From Acidobacteriota bacterium (GTDB taxonomy: Bacteria > Actinomycetota > Acidimicrobiia > Acidimicrobiales > RAAP-2): a stretch of 33,050 nucleotides of DNA. The stretch is from the NCBI GenBank assembly GCA_018970215.1, contig JAGWWX010000013.1, forward strand, positions 1 through 33,050. The letters run 5' to 3'. Each line of letters opens with the position of its first letter. Position 1 is the stretch's first letter. The notes under the pieces were generated by a model. The model was given only the letters and a program-made list of their open reading frames with translations, was not told the origin of the DNA and made no database searches. This document shows positions 15,283 through 23,427 of this stretch, piece after piece. The position numbers were made by a program, and so were the translations under genes.

Positions 15283-16710
15283 TTAGAAGTCGACGTTGTG
15301 CATCACGTGCTTGATGCGTGTGTAGTCCTCAAATCCGTACACCGACAGGTCCTTGCCGTAGCCGGAGTTCTTGAATCCCCCGTGAGGCATCTCAGCAACG
15401 ACGGGAATGTGGGTATTAATCCAGACGCAACCAAAGTCCAAGTCACGAGCGAAACGCATGGCGCGGCCGTGATCTCGTGTCCACACGGACGACGCCAAGC
15501 CGTAGTTCACGCCATTCGCCCAACTCAGTGCTTCCGCCTCGTCGGAAAACTTCTGCACCGTAATCACGGGTCCGAAAATCTCGTTTTGAATCATTTCGTC
15601 GTCCTGACGCAGGTTGGCAACAACCGTCGGTGCAATAAAGAAACCGCGGTCACCCACCACGGTGCCGCCCGCCGCCACACTGGCGTGGGAGGGCGCCCGG
15701 TCCAAAAATCCACGGACGCGGTCAAATTGGTTCACGTTATTCACTGGCCCAAAGAGCGCATCGTCGTTGTCGGGATCGCCAATCACGGTGTTCTTCGCCG
15801 CGGCAGCGAGGGCGTCGAGGAAGTCTCCGTGCACCTTCGGACCCACTAACACTCGCGTCGCAGCAGTGCAGTCTTGACCGGCGTTGAAGTAGCCACCGAT
15901 AGCGATTGCTTCGGCGGCCGATTCAATATCAACATCATCGAACACGACGACGGGAGCCTTGCCACCGAGCTCTAAGTGCACTCGCTTCAACGTCTGACTC
16001 GCGGTCGCGGCCACTTCCATACCCGCACGCACAGATCCTGTGACCGACACCATTGCGGGTGTGGGGTGTTCGACGAGTGCACGGCCCGTGTCGCGATCGC
16101 CACAGACCACATTGAAGACCCCCGCCGGAAGTATTTCGCCCATGAGCTGGGCCATAAACAAGGTCGACGCCGGCGTCGTGTCGGAAGGCTTCAGCACCAT
16201 GGTGTTACCGGCGGCGAGAGCGGGCGCCCACTTCCACACGGCCATCATCATCGGATAGTTCCACGGCGTGACGGCTCCGCAGACCCCAATGGGCTCGCGG
16301 CGCACGTAGCTCGTATGGCCAGCCATGTACTCCCCCGCGCCCCGACCCTCAAGAACACGGGCCGCGCCCGCGAAGAAACGGATCTGATCGATCATCGGGG
16401 GAATCTCTTCACTCATCGTGACGGCGATGACTTTTCCACAGTTCTCCGCTTCAATCGCCACGATCTCTTCGGCCCTCGATTCGAGTGCGTCGGCGATGCG
16501 AAGGAGGTAGTTACTGCGCTGGCTGGGCGTGGTACGCCGCCACTCCACGAATGCTCGCGCCGCCGAGGCGACGGCAGCATCGATGTCATCGGCTCCCGAG
16601 ACTGGCATTTCGGCGAATGGTTGGCCCGTCACGGGACTGATGAGTTCGACGTATCGACCGCTCTTCGGGGCGACGGACTCTCCGTTGATGTAGTTGGCAA
16701 GACGGCGCAT
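15283..16710 (-). CDS. Gamma-aminobutyraldehyde-type aldehyde dehydrogenase
   Basis: A 475-residue NAD-dependent aldehyde dehydrogenase. The catalytic set is N151 (PWNYP), K174, E247 (LELGG) and C281. The surrounding GQDCTAATR sequence is characteristic of gamma-aminobutyraldehyde (4-aminobutanal) dehydrogenases. Expected reaction: 4-aminobutanal to 4-aminobutyrate in putrescine breakdown. The open frame begins at 16749, but ATG 16710 is the likely start because AAGGAG (16716-16721) precedes it by 5 bases. It is the first gene of the leftward arm of a divergon whose other arm encodes an Lrp regulator, a class III aminotransferase and an FAD oxidoreductase. Other omega-amino-aldehydes remain possible substrates. 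Confidence 0.9.
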   Translation of the reverse strand: MRRLANYINGESVAPKSGRYVELISPVTGQPFAEMPVSGADDIDAAVASAARAFVEWRRTTPSQRSNYLLRIADALESRAEEIVAIEAENCGKVIAVTMSEEIPPMIDQIRFFAGAARVLEGRGAGEYMAGHTSYVRREPIGVCGAVTPWNYPMMMAVWKWAPALAAGNTMVLKPSDTTPASTLFMAQLMGEILPAGVFNVVCGDRDTGRALVEHPTPAMVSVTGSVRAGMEVAATASQTLKRVHLELGGKAPVVVFDDVDIESAAEAIAIGGYFNAGQDCTAATRVLVGPKVHGDFLDALAAAAKNTVIGDPDNDDALFGPVNNVNQFDRVRGFLDRAPSHASVAAGGTVVGDRGFFIAPTVVANLRQDDEMIQNEIFGPVITVQKFSDEAEALSWANGVNYGLASSVWTRDHGRAMRFARDLDFGCVWINTHIPVVAEMPHGGFKNSGYGKDLSVYGFEDYTRIKHVMHNVDF

Positions 16711-17001
16711 CGTGACTCCTTCACTGTGGTGCTTTCGCACTCTCGTCACTCTGCCAGAAACGCTGACCAGATGCCACTCTTATGAAGAACCGGCGTCGCC
16801 GGGACGAACTCCCGCTGCCCCTGTGGGTTTTACTTCGCCAAAACCGCTGTTTCCCTCGTAAAATCAAGGAAATATCCCGATTTGTGATGTTTTTCGCAGG
16901 CGTTTGCCCCTCACACGCCGAAATACGCAATCAGATGGTGTACTCTGACACCATCCGCAGCCACGGAGTCGGTTTCGACCACCGAGCAAGGGACAACAAC
17001 A
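16711..17001. promoter_or_regulatory. Intergenic control region of the amine-catabolism divergon
   Basis: About 290 bases, the longest gene-free stretch in the window. It holds a 22-base palindrome GATGGTGT-N6-ACACCATC (16934-16955) over the likely lrp -10 TACTCT (16941-16946). It also holds a shorter inverted repeat GGTTTT-N8-AAAACC (16826-16845) and a spaced pair TTTTAC (16828-16833) / GTAAAA (16858-16863). AAGGAG (16716-16721) serves the aldehyde dehydrogenase, and AAGGGA shortly before ATG 17002 serves the Lrp gene. Short frames crossing it do not look coding. Confidence 0.62.
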
Positions 17002-17520
17002 ATGCCAGGACGTGTGCCGAAAAAAGTAGCCCCACGAGCTACACCAACTTCGAGTGAGGTTGTTCCGACCTCCTCGGCACTCGACGCCGTCGACCGTCGC
17101 ATTATTGAACTCCTCCAACGAGATGGGCGACGCCCCTACGGGGCAATCGCCGAGGACGTCGGGCTCTCAGAGGCCGCCGTACGTCGGCGCGTGCAACGTC
17201 TCCGTGACGCGGGTGTGATGCAAATTGTGGCGATTACCGATCCGCTCCAGCTCGGCTACGGCCGAGAGGCGCTTATCGGCGTGCGCGTGCAGGGGGATGT
17301 GCGCACGGTGGCCGACAAAATTGCGTCAATCGAAGAAGCCAACTACGTCGTTATGACCGCAGGAAGTTTTGACATCATCGCCGAAGTCATTGCTGTCAAC
17401 GACGACGCTCTGGTGCACCTCTTAAACGATGCAATCCGCAGCATTCCCGGAGTGACCGAAGTGGAGACCTTTCTCTACTTGAAGTTGGCGAAACAAACCT
17501 ACGCATGGGGAACCAAGTAA
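17002..17520 (+). CDS. Lrp/AsnC-family transcriptional regulator
   Basis: A 172-residue feast/famine regulator. After a basic, low-complexity N-terminus of about 25 residues come the AsnC-type HTH (VDRRIIELLQRDGRRPYGAIAEDVGLSEAAVRRRVQRLRDAGVM, about 31-75) and the RAM ligand domain (about 85-165), with VRTVADKIASIEEANYVVMTAGSFDIIAEV and IRSIPGVTEVETFLYLKLAKQTYAW. Start ATG 17002 has AAGGGA upstream at a suitable distance. Its TAA overlaps the next start as TAATG, so it is translationally coupled to the aminotransferase. A palindrome over its own -10 element suggests autoregulation and co-control of the divergent dehydrogenase operon. The ligand could be an amino acid such as alanine, which is inference. 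Confidence 0.93.
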   Translation: MPGRVPKKVAPRATPTSSEVVPTSSALDAVDRRIIELLQRDGRRPYGAIAEDVGLSEAAVRRRVQRLRDAGVMQIVAITDPLQLGYGREALIGVRVQGDVRTVADKIASIEEANYVVMTAGSFDIIAEVIAVNDDALVHLLNDAIRSIPGVTEVETFLYLKLAKQTYAWGTK

Positions 17521-18938
17521 TGACACTCAATCACATCGTGAGCGACGGCCTATCGGTCGCCAATCCCAACAACGAGAGCCACCGCTGGTCGGAACGGGCC
17601 CGCAACAACCTGTGGATGCACTTCTCTCGCATGGGCACGTACTCCGACAACGCCGATATTCCGGTCATCGTTCGTGGCGAAGGCCCCTACGTCTTTGACG
17701 CCCAGGGCAACCGATACATCGACGGACTTTCTGGTCTGTTTACGAGTTCGCTCGGTCACGGCCGCCGCGACATAGCCGACGCGGCAGCACAACAGATGGT
17801 CGAACTCGAGTACTTTCCGCTGTGGACGTACGCCCATCCGCGCGCCATCGAGCTCGCCGAGAAGCTCGCGTCTCTCGCCCCCGGCGACCTCAACCGCGTG
17901 TTCTTTACGACGGGTGGCGGCGAAGCGGTGGAAAGTGCGTGGAAGATGGCGCGGCAGTACCACCGCCTCCGCGGTGAAGCCGACCGATACAAAGTCATCT
18001 CGCGTGACATTGCGTATCACGGCACCACGATGGGCGCACTCACCATCACGAGCGTGCAGCCCTATCGAACCGTCTTTGAACCGCTCGTGCCCGGCGCCAT
18101 CAAAATCCCAAATACCAATCAGTACCGCGCACCGATCTTTGGCGACGAGCCGGAGAAGTTCGGACTGTGGAGCGCTCAACAGATTGAAGAGGCGATTCTT
18201 CGCGAAGGCCCCGACACCGTCGCGGCGGTGTTTCTCGAGCCCGTTCAGAACGCGGGAGGTTGCTTTACTCCCCCGCCCGGATACTGGCAAGAAGTGCGAA
18301 AGGTCTGCGATCGCTACGGTGTCCTGCTCGTCTCTGACGAAGTCATCTGTGCCTTCGGTCGACTCGGTACCTGGTTCGGAGGACAAAAGTACGACTACGT
18401 ACCCGACGTCATCACCTGTGCCAAAGGTATGACGGCGGGCTACGCACCACTCGGCGCGATGATCGTCTCGGACCGTATTGCGGATGTTTTCATGCAGGAT
18501 GACCGTGCGTTTCTCCACGGATTTACCTGGGCGGGGCACCCCACATCGTGCGCCGTCGCACTCAAGGTTCTCGATGTGCTTGAGACCGAAGGTGTGATTG
18601 CGAACGTCGCAAATAACCAGGACTACTTCCGATCACAACTCGAGACGCTCTACGAACTACCCATCGTGGGCGACGTCCGGGGAACGGGCTACTTCTACGG
18701 CGTGGAGCTCGTAAAGGATCAGGCGACGAAGGAGTCGTTTAATTCCGACGAAGCAGAAGCACTTCTTCGTGGCTATCTTTCCCCCTCGCTCTATGAACGC
18801 GGGCTCATCTGTCGCTCGGACGATCGTGGCGATCCCGTCGTCCAACTTGCTCCACCGCTCATTATTGATAGAGGTCAGATCGACGAAATCGTCGAGATAC
18901 TCCACGCAGTTCTGAGTGGCGCCAGCCACCTCCTCTAA
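17520..18938 (+). CDS. Class III (omega) aminotransferase, putrescine/polyamine type
   Basis: A 472-residue PLP-dependent class III aminotransferase that moves the terminal amino group of a diamine or omega-amino acid to an acceptor, usually pyruvate in this subgroup. Landmarks are TTGGGEAVESAWK (about 130-142), HGTTMGALT, D273 in LVSDEVICAFGR, and Schiff-base K302 in CAKGMTAGYAPLG. The substrate-loop sequence EPVQNAGGCFTPPPGY fits the actinobacterial polyamine-utilisation branch. Start ATG 17520 overlaps the lrp stop (TAATG). The FAD oxidoreductase follows after 3 bases. With the divergent aldehyde dehydrogenase and alanine dehydrogenase the group forms a plausible complete amine-degrading set. 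Exact substrates (putrescine, cadaverine, GABA, beta-alanine) are not decided by sequence. Confidence 0.9.
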   Translation: MTLNHIVSDGLSVANPNNESHRWSERARNNLWMHFSRMGTYSDNADIPVIVRGEGPYVFDAQGNRYIDGLSGLFTSSLGHGRRDIADAAAQQMVELEYFPLWTYAHPRAIELAEKLASLAPGDLNRVFFTTGGGEAVESAWKMARQYHRLRGEADRYKVISRDIAYHGTTMGALTITSVQPYRTVFEPLVPGAIKIPNTNQYRAPIFGDEPEKFGLWSAQQIEEAILREGPDTVAAVFLEPVQNAGGCFTPPPGYWQEVRKVCDRYGVLLVSDEVICAFGRLGTWFGGQKYDYVPDVITCAKGMTAGYAPLGAMIVSDRIADVFMQDDRAFLHGFTWAGHPTSCAVALKVLDVLETEGVIANVANNQDYFRSQLETLYELPIVGDVRGTGYFYGVELVKDQATKESFNSDEAEALLRGYLSPSLYERGLICRSDDRGDPVVQLAPPLIIDRGQIDEIVEILHAVLSGASHLL

Positions 18939-18941
18939 GTC

Positions 18942-20342
18942 GTGCCGAAACCACCCGATTCGCTCTGGTGGGCGACGAGAGACGACGACGCCACCATTCG
19001 ACCACCGTTGTCGGGCTCGGTGGACGTCGATGTCGCCATCGTGGGTGGTGGTTACACGGGTCTGTGGACGGCGCGAGAACTTCTCGCAGTTGATCCAACT
19101 TTGCGCATCGCCGTCGTCGAGGCCCACGTGTGTGGATTCGGGGCGTCGGGTCGTAATGGAGGTTGGGCGTCGGCACTGTTCCCCGTCAGCGACGACGTTC
19201 TCGAACGCCGATTCGGATACGAAACGCTCCAACACCTCCATCGTCAACTAGCCAGCGCTGTGGGAGACCTCGGTGACGCCATCGCTCGCGATGCGATTGA
19301 CGCCGATTTCGTTCACGGCGGAACCTACACATTCGCAACGACCGAGCCCCAGGAACACCGCCTACGTGATGCCGCGAAAAGTGCGGCAGAAAGTGGACGT
19401 GGCGGCGAGATGCAGTGGCTCGAACAAGCCGCACTACGTGAACGGGCGAACGTGGCAAATTCCCGAGGCGGACTGTTCAGTCCTCAGTGCGCCCGCATCC
19501 ACCCCGCCAAGCTCGTGCGGGGCCTCGCGCGGGCCGTTGAGCGTGCCGGAGGGCGAATCTACGAAGACAGTCTCGTGACCCGCATTGAGGCCGGCACGCA
19601 CCGGCGGCGACCACGAGTTGTCACGACGGGCGGCACCGTGTCCGCGGAGTTTGTCGTGCGGGCAACCGAAGCTTTCAGCACGGGTCTTCCGGGTGAGCGA
19701 CGCACCGTCGCTCCGATCTATTCGCTGATGATTGCCACGGAGCCTCAAGACGAAACTTTTTGGTCGCAGCACGGGTTCGATGATTACGCCACGTTCGCCG
19801 ACGATCGACACCTCATCATTTACGGGCAGCGCACCGCAGATAATCGCATCGCCTTCGGTGGACGGGGCGCGCCCTATCACTTTGGTTCAAGCGTCGAGCC
19901 TCGTTTCGACCACTCACCACGAGTCTTTGATCTGCTGCTGACGACCCTGCGTGAGTTCTTTCCCGATCTTCGGGGTGGTTACGACTACGCGTGGGGCGGC
20001 CCCCTCGGAATGCCGCGCGATCTCATGCCGTCGGTGTGGGTCGACTACGAGTCGGGCCTCGCCGCCGCGGGTGGCTACACCGGCGATGGTGTTGTTTTGT
20101 CGTACCTTTCCGGTCGCATCATGTCCCAACTTCTCACCACTCCCTCCACCCCGACCGCTGATACCACGCTGCCCTTCGTGCAGCGTCGCTCGCGCCACTG
20201 GGAGATCGAACCCTTCCGGTACGTCGGGATCAATGCGGGGCTGACCCTCGCGGCCTGGGCAGATCGAGTCGAGGAACATCGACAGGTGGAAAGCCGAGCG
20301 AGCGGCCTTCTCGATCGCCTCTTCGATCAGTTTCCTCCGTAG
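18942..20342 (+). CDS. FAD-dependent amine oxidoreductase (DAO/PuuB-like)
   Basis: A 466-residue flavoprotein of the D-amino-acid oxidase fold, similar to gamma-glutamylputrescine oxidase PuuB and related polyamine oxidases. The N-terminal FAD site is VDVAIVGGGYTGLWTARELL, with GGGYTG at 35-40. GFGASGRNGGW (about 65-75) is the family's second signature, and the C-terminal GYTGDGVVLSYLSGR closes the FAD site. The N-terminal leader WWATRDDD is typical of this group. Start GTG 18942 is 3 bases after the aminotransferase stop, so it belongs to the lrp operon. Substrate inference: a primary or secondary amine from polyamine breakdown. Glycine/sarcosine oxidase-like activity is the main alternative. 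No glutamylpolyamine synthetase gene is in the window. Confidence 0.86.
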   Translation: MPKPPDSLWWATRDDDATIRPPLSGSVDVDVAIVGGGYTGLWTARELLAVDPTLRIAVVEAHVCGFGASGRNGGWASALFPVSDDVLERRFGYETLQHLHRQLASAVGDLGDAIARDAIDADFVHGGTYTFATTEPQEHRLRDAAKSAAESGRGGEMQWLEQAALRERANVANSRGGLFSPQCARIHPAKLVRGLARAVERAGGRIYEDSLVTRIEAGTHRRRPRVVTTGGTVSAEFVVRATEAFSTGLPGERRTVAPIYSLMIATEPQDETFWSQHGFDDYATFADDRHLIIYGQRTADNRIAFGGRGAPYHFGSSVEPRFDHSPRVFDLLLTTLREFFPDLRGGYDYAWGGPLGMPRDLMPSVWVDYESGLAAAGGYTGDGVVLSYLSGRIMSQLLTTPSTPTADTTLPFVQRRSRHWEIEPFRYVGINAGLTLAAWADRVEEHRQVESRASGLLDRLFDQFPP

Positions 20343-20345
20343 AGC

Positions 20346-20379
20346 GAGGGCACCGACGCCGAGGGGCGTGAAGACCCTC
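20346..20379. terminator. Imperfect hairpin between convergent genes
   Basis: Outer arms GAGGG (20346-20350) and CCCTC (20375-20379) enclose an inner stem ACGCC-gagg-GGCGT (20356-20369). It lies in the 46-base gap between the convergent oxidoreductase and exported-protein genes and could act for either strand. It is the only convergent gap long enough to hold a terminator; the stem is interrupted and there is no T tract. Confidence 0.4.
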
Positions 20380-20388
20380 AAATGCAAT

Positions 20389-21174
20389 CTAGAGAAGCGG
20401 AAGTGTTGATCCACCCAGAATCTGCTGGAGCAGAGGATTACCACCGCTGAGCTGCGACAGAGCGTCACCCGTCATCGGCTTCACATCTCGGCGTGGGGGC
20501 GGGGCAATCGACACGGGCTGGTTGTAACTCACGACGTGCAGATGAATCTCCATTGAACCGGCACCCTTCGCGCCCGCGAGGCGACCAGTGGGCGCGTGGA
20601 CTGTTGCCTCGAGAACCTGGCCCTGCGCACCCGTCGTTACCGACAGCGTTCCCACACCTTTTGACCCGAGAACATCATTGACGCCCGAGTAGTGGTGTGT
20701 CGTTCGGTCACCTTCACTCGTCACCGTCGAACGGAAGTCACCCAGAGCCTCGCCCAAGAGTGAGAACTCCGGCGATGCCATCTCGAGGGCAACTCCCGTC
20801 AGATCGGCTTTGCCGACGGGGGTCGAAAGCCACGTTGCACCGAGCGACGAGCGAAGAAGGGGCGACCCGACGTAGAGGTGATCGCCCACGACGCGCATAT
20901 TGATACGGGCTTTCGCAATCACCACGGGGAACTGAATGTACCCATCGATGGCATTCTTTCGGGACCGAAAGTCCATCGTGGCGGCACCATCAATCGTCGT
21001 CCCGTCAGAGTTCTCGATCGTGAACTCGACTTGTGCACTCCGCGGAACGCGGGAGTCGAGGGCTGTTAGGTCCGTACTGCTCGTCGTCTGCTCGGCGGCG
21101 AGGACGATTCCCGTCGCCGTACCAAGTAGCGCGACAATCCCAACAACCATCCCTAGAAGGCGACGCATCTGCAT
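20389..21174 (-). CDS. Exported or membrane-anchored LppX/LprG-like protein
   Basis: A 261-residue protein with an N-terminal hydrophobic segment (MQMRRLLGMVVGIVALLGTATGIVLAAEQ, hydrophobic from about 8 to 25), acting as signal peptide or membrane anchor. There is no lipobox cysteine. The mature part is beta-rich, with VEFTIENSDGTTIDGAATMDFRSRKNAIDGYIQF and VVGDHLYVGSP, which resembles the LppX/LprG lipid-carrier fold of actinobacteria; this resemblance is weak evidence. Start ATG 21174 is preferred over 21198 because TAGAGT (21182-21187, minus strand) lies 7 bases upstream (leaderless). A proline-rich segment (SIAPPPRRDVKP) precedes the C-terminus. It is alone on its transcript, between two convergent/co-directional units. 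Function unknown; lipid binding at the cell envelope is possible. Confidence 0.72.
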   Translation of the reverse strand: MQMRRLLGMVVGIVALLGTATGIVLAAEQTTSSTDLTALDSRVPRSAQVEFTIENSDGTTIDGAATMDFRSRKNAIDGYIQFPVVIAKARINMRVVGDHLYVGSPLLRSSLGATWLSTPVGKADLTGVALEMASPEFSLLGEALGDFRSTVTSEGDRTTHHYSGVNDVLGSKGVGTLSVTTGAQGQVLEATVHAPTGRLAGAKGAGSMEIHLHVVSYNQPVSIAPPPRRDVKPMTGDALSQLSGGNPLLQQILGGSTLPLL

Positions 21175-21210
21175 ATCGTCAACTCTAGAACCCATCAAGA
21201 ACAGTTCGTA

Positions 21211-22758
21211 TTACTCGATGCGCAGTGTCTCTTTCGTCGCGGGAGTCGGCGAGAGCGGGCGCCAAACAGCGAACGCACCGAGGAGGGAGATGGCGGCAAT
21301 CACCAGGCACGCCCGATGAAAGGAGTCCATAAAGGCTGCGGACACCCCCTGGCGGAGCGCCGCAGTGCCGGGCCCCGCTGCACCCTGACTCAGTTCCTCT
21401 GCGAGTCTGTGGGCCCAGGCCATCGAGCTCGACGCCGCGTCAACGGCGTCCGGGCTGAGCGGCGGTTGATAGGGCTGAAAGAGTGAGCGAACGCTCGGAG
21501 CGAACACCGAGGAAAAGACCGATCCCGACACCGCGACACCCAACGTTCCCCCCAACTCTCTCGTTACGGAGTTGACCGCCGAACCCGACGCAATCTGCTG
21601 CGGTTCGAGTGCACCCATAATCGATGCCGTCGACGGCGGATTGATGAGGCTGAAGCCCAGTGCCATTGTGATCATTGAGAGGATGATGGGCCCGAAATAC
21701 GGCGTCGACGCGTCCTGAACGCCCATCCACGCCACACCGGCGGACATCAGAATGACGCCCGTCACGACGACGTAGCGCACGCCCACCTTGAGAGCGATCA
21801 CCGCCGCAATGGGCATCATCACCATGGTGGTAAGGGCGAAGGGCAGTGTGTGGACGCCGGCTGAGAGCGGACTCATGCCGCGAACGCTCTGGAAATATTG
21901 GGTCACGAGGAAGATAAATCCAAAGAGGGTGAAGAACGCCAATCCAATACCACCCGCTCCTCCACTAAAGGGACCTCGGCGGAACATTCGAACATCAAAG
22001 AGTGGGTAACGCCGGCGCAGTTCGACAACGACAAAGGCTGCCAGCAACACGACACTGGCGGTAAAGAGACCGACTGTTGTCAGCGAACCCCAACCCCAGT
22101 TCGGCCCCTCAATCAGGGCGAAAACTAACGCCGAGATACCGGCCGTTCCGAGGGCGAGTCCCGGAATATCCAGCGGTCGCTTTTCCGGTGCTTTGGTTTC
22201 CGGGATCAACCAGATCCCGAGTCCGAGCGCGATGGCCACCAGCGGCACGTTAACGAGAAAGACGGAGCCATACCAAAAGTGATCGATGAGAAATCCACCA
22301 GTAATAGGTCCGAACGCAACAGCCAGACCGGACACGGCACCCCACAGCCCAAAGGCTTTGGCGCGTTCGGCGGAGTCGGGGAATGCGACGGTCAACACTG
22401 ACTGCGTCGAGGGGAAGACAAAGGCGGCCGCGGCACCCATGAGAGCACGAAAGACAATCATTCCCAAGCTCGAAGTACTGAAGGCCGCACCAACGCTAAA
22501 GAGTCCGAAGAGAAACAGTCCGGCGTGCATCACACGCTTGCGACCGAGACGGTCGGCGAGACCGGCACCGGCGAGAAGCAGCCCCGCGAAGGGAAGTGAA
22601 TAGCCATCGACGATCCACTGCAGAGCAGACGTTGATGCGTCCAGGTCACGTTGAAAGCTCGGAAGCGCGACATTGACAATCGTGTTATCGACGACAACGA
22701 GGAAGACGGAGAGACAGAGGACTCCGAGAATGGCCCATCGGTTCGTGGGACGCGACAT
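21211..22758 (-). CDS. DHA2-family MFS drug exporter under TetR control
   Basis: A 515-residue, about 14-helix exporter of the EmrB/QacA group. Motifs are VVVDNTIVNVALPSFQRDL in helix 1, GAGLADRLGRKRVMHAG after helix 2, and GAVSGLAVAFGPITGGFLIDHF in helix 5. Start ATG 22758 (MSRPTNRWAIL) has AAGGAG (22763-22768) 4 bases upstream; the longer frame to 22785 would cross the operator. The likely -10 is TACAAT (minus strand, 22787-22792), and transcription would begin within the TTATGGAA palindrome. The divergent gene encodes a TetR regulator, so drug-inducible derepression is the obvious model. Substrate unknown. It is not closely similar to the other DHA2 exporter at 12.6-14.1 kb beyond shared family motifs. 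Confidence 0.92.
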   Translation of the reverse strand: MSRPTNRWAILGVLCLSVFLVVVDNTIVNVALPSFQRDLDASTSALQWIVDGYSLPFAGLLLAGAGLADRLGRKRVMHAGLFLFGLFSVGAAFSTSSLGMIVFRALMGAAAAFVFPSTQSVLTVAFPDSAERAKAFGLWGAVSGLAVAFGPITGGFLIDHFWYGSVFLVNVPLVAIALGLGIWLIPETKAPEKRPLDIPGLALGTAGISALVFALIEGPNWGWGSLTTVGLFTASVVLLAAFVVVELRRRYPLFDVRMFRRGPFSGGAGGIGLAFFTLFGFIFLVTQYFQSVRGMSPLSAGVHTLPFALTTMVMMPIAAVIALKVGVRYVVVTGVILMSAGVAWMGVQDASTPYFGPIILSMITMALGFSLINPPSTASIMGALEPQQIASGSAVNSVTRELGGTLGVAVSGSVFSSVFAPSVRSLFQPYQPPLSPDAVDAASSSMAWAHRLAEELSQGAAGPGTAALRQGVSAAFMDSFHRACLVIAAISLLGAFAVWRPLSPTPATKETLRIE

Positions 22759-22766
22759 AGTGCTCC

Positions 22767-22815
22767 TTATGGAATGGTGTTCCATAATTGTAGCACATTG
22801 TTCTATAATTACGAT
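22767..22815. promoter_or_regulatory. Divergent tetR / exporter promoters with TetR operator
   Basis: Perfect inverted repeat TTATGGAA-N5-TTCCATAA (22767-22787). It covers the expected exporter transcription start and the -35 zone of tetR. The tetR -10 is a consensus TATAAT (22804-22809), 6 bases before ATG 22816 (leaderless). The exporter -10 is TACAAT on the minus strand (22787-22792). A related half site GTTCTATAA lies at 22799-22807. Confidence 0.75.
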
Positions 22816-23427
22816 ATGGCCCGAATGCGGACAAAATCAGAGGAGATTGAGGGACGACTCACCGCAGCCGCCCTTGAGGTCCTGGCGCACGATGGACCTC
22901 ACGCTCTCTCGATCCGCCGCGTCGCCACCGTGGCCGGGGTCGCGCCAATGGGAATCTACGCCCGCTTCACGTCCAAGAGTGGTCTCATTGACCATCTGTT
23001 AAGCGTGGGTTTTTCTCGGTTGCGCACCGCACTCGACGTCACTGCCGACTCTCCCCACGAGACGTTGGTGGCCTGTGGCATGGCCTATCGACAGTTTGCT
23101 CTCGCCAATCCCGATCTCTACCGACTGATGTTCGCGCGAAGTGCGAGTGCCATCCGACACGACATGGGGGTCGATGCTGTGGTGGAAGCGACAGCGGCCT
23201 TTGGCACGCTCGAGAGGCACGTCCGTGCGCTCGAGGAGTCGCTCCGGGCGCACGCTGTCCCTACGGTCGATAGCGCCATGTTGTTTTGGTCCGTTGTGCA
23301 CGGATTTGTGCATCTCGAGCTTGAAGACAAGCATTTTTCGGATAATCGTGACGGTAACTTCGACGATTTGTTACGGGTGACAGTCGACGGGATGTCACGG
23401 CATATCGGCGAGCGTTCGACGCATTAG
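22816..23427 (+). CDS. TetR-family transcriptional repressor
   Basis: A 203-residue TetR regulator. The N-terminal HTH (about 10-57) contains EIEGRLTAAALEVLAHDGPHALSIRRVATVAGVAPMGIYARFTSKSGLIDHLL. The all-helical C-terminal ligand domain ends with a FWSVVHGFVHLELED segment typical of the WHG-type TetR_C. Start ATG 22816 is set by TATAAT 6 bases upstream; the open frame reaches further back to 22651 but would run through the exporter promoter and coding region. It should bind the adjacent palindrome and repress both the exporter and itself. Its stop TAG overlaps the dnaE2 stop (TTAG, 23424-23427). The inducer is unknown. Confidence 0.92.
   Translation: MARMRTKSEEIEGRLTAAALEVLAHDGPHALSIRRVATVAGVAPMGIYARFTSKSGLIDHLLSVGFSRLRTALDVTADSPHETLVACGMAYRQFALANPDLYRLMFARSASAIRHDMGVDAVVEATAAFGTLERHVRALEESLRAHAVPTVDSAMLFWSVVHGFVHLELEDKHFSDNRDGNFDDLLRVTVDGMSRHIGERSTH

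Noticed and set aside
15976-16785. 269-codon plus-strand frame opposite the aldehyde dehydrogenase
   Set aside because: Antisense shadow rich in His and Arg with no family pattern; the opposite strand is a certain aldehyde dehydrogenase.
16782-17057. 91-codon frame across the divergon control region
   Set aside because: Overlaps the Lrp start and the palindrome, has no ribosome site and no recognisable protein features.
17550-18539. 329-codon open frame on the minus strand within the aminotransferase gene
   Set aside because: It lies fully antisense to a gene with clear catalytic motifs. The translation shows no recognisable domain and is rich in residues expected from reading GC-rich codons in reverse.
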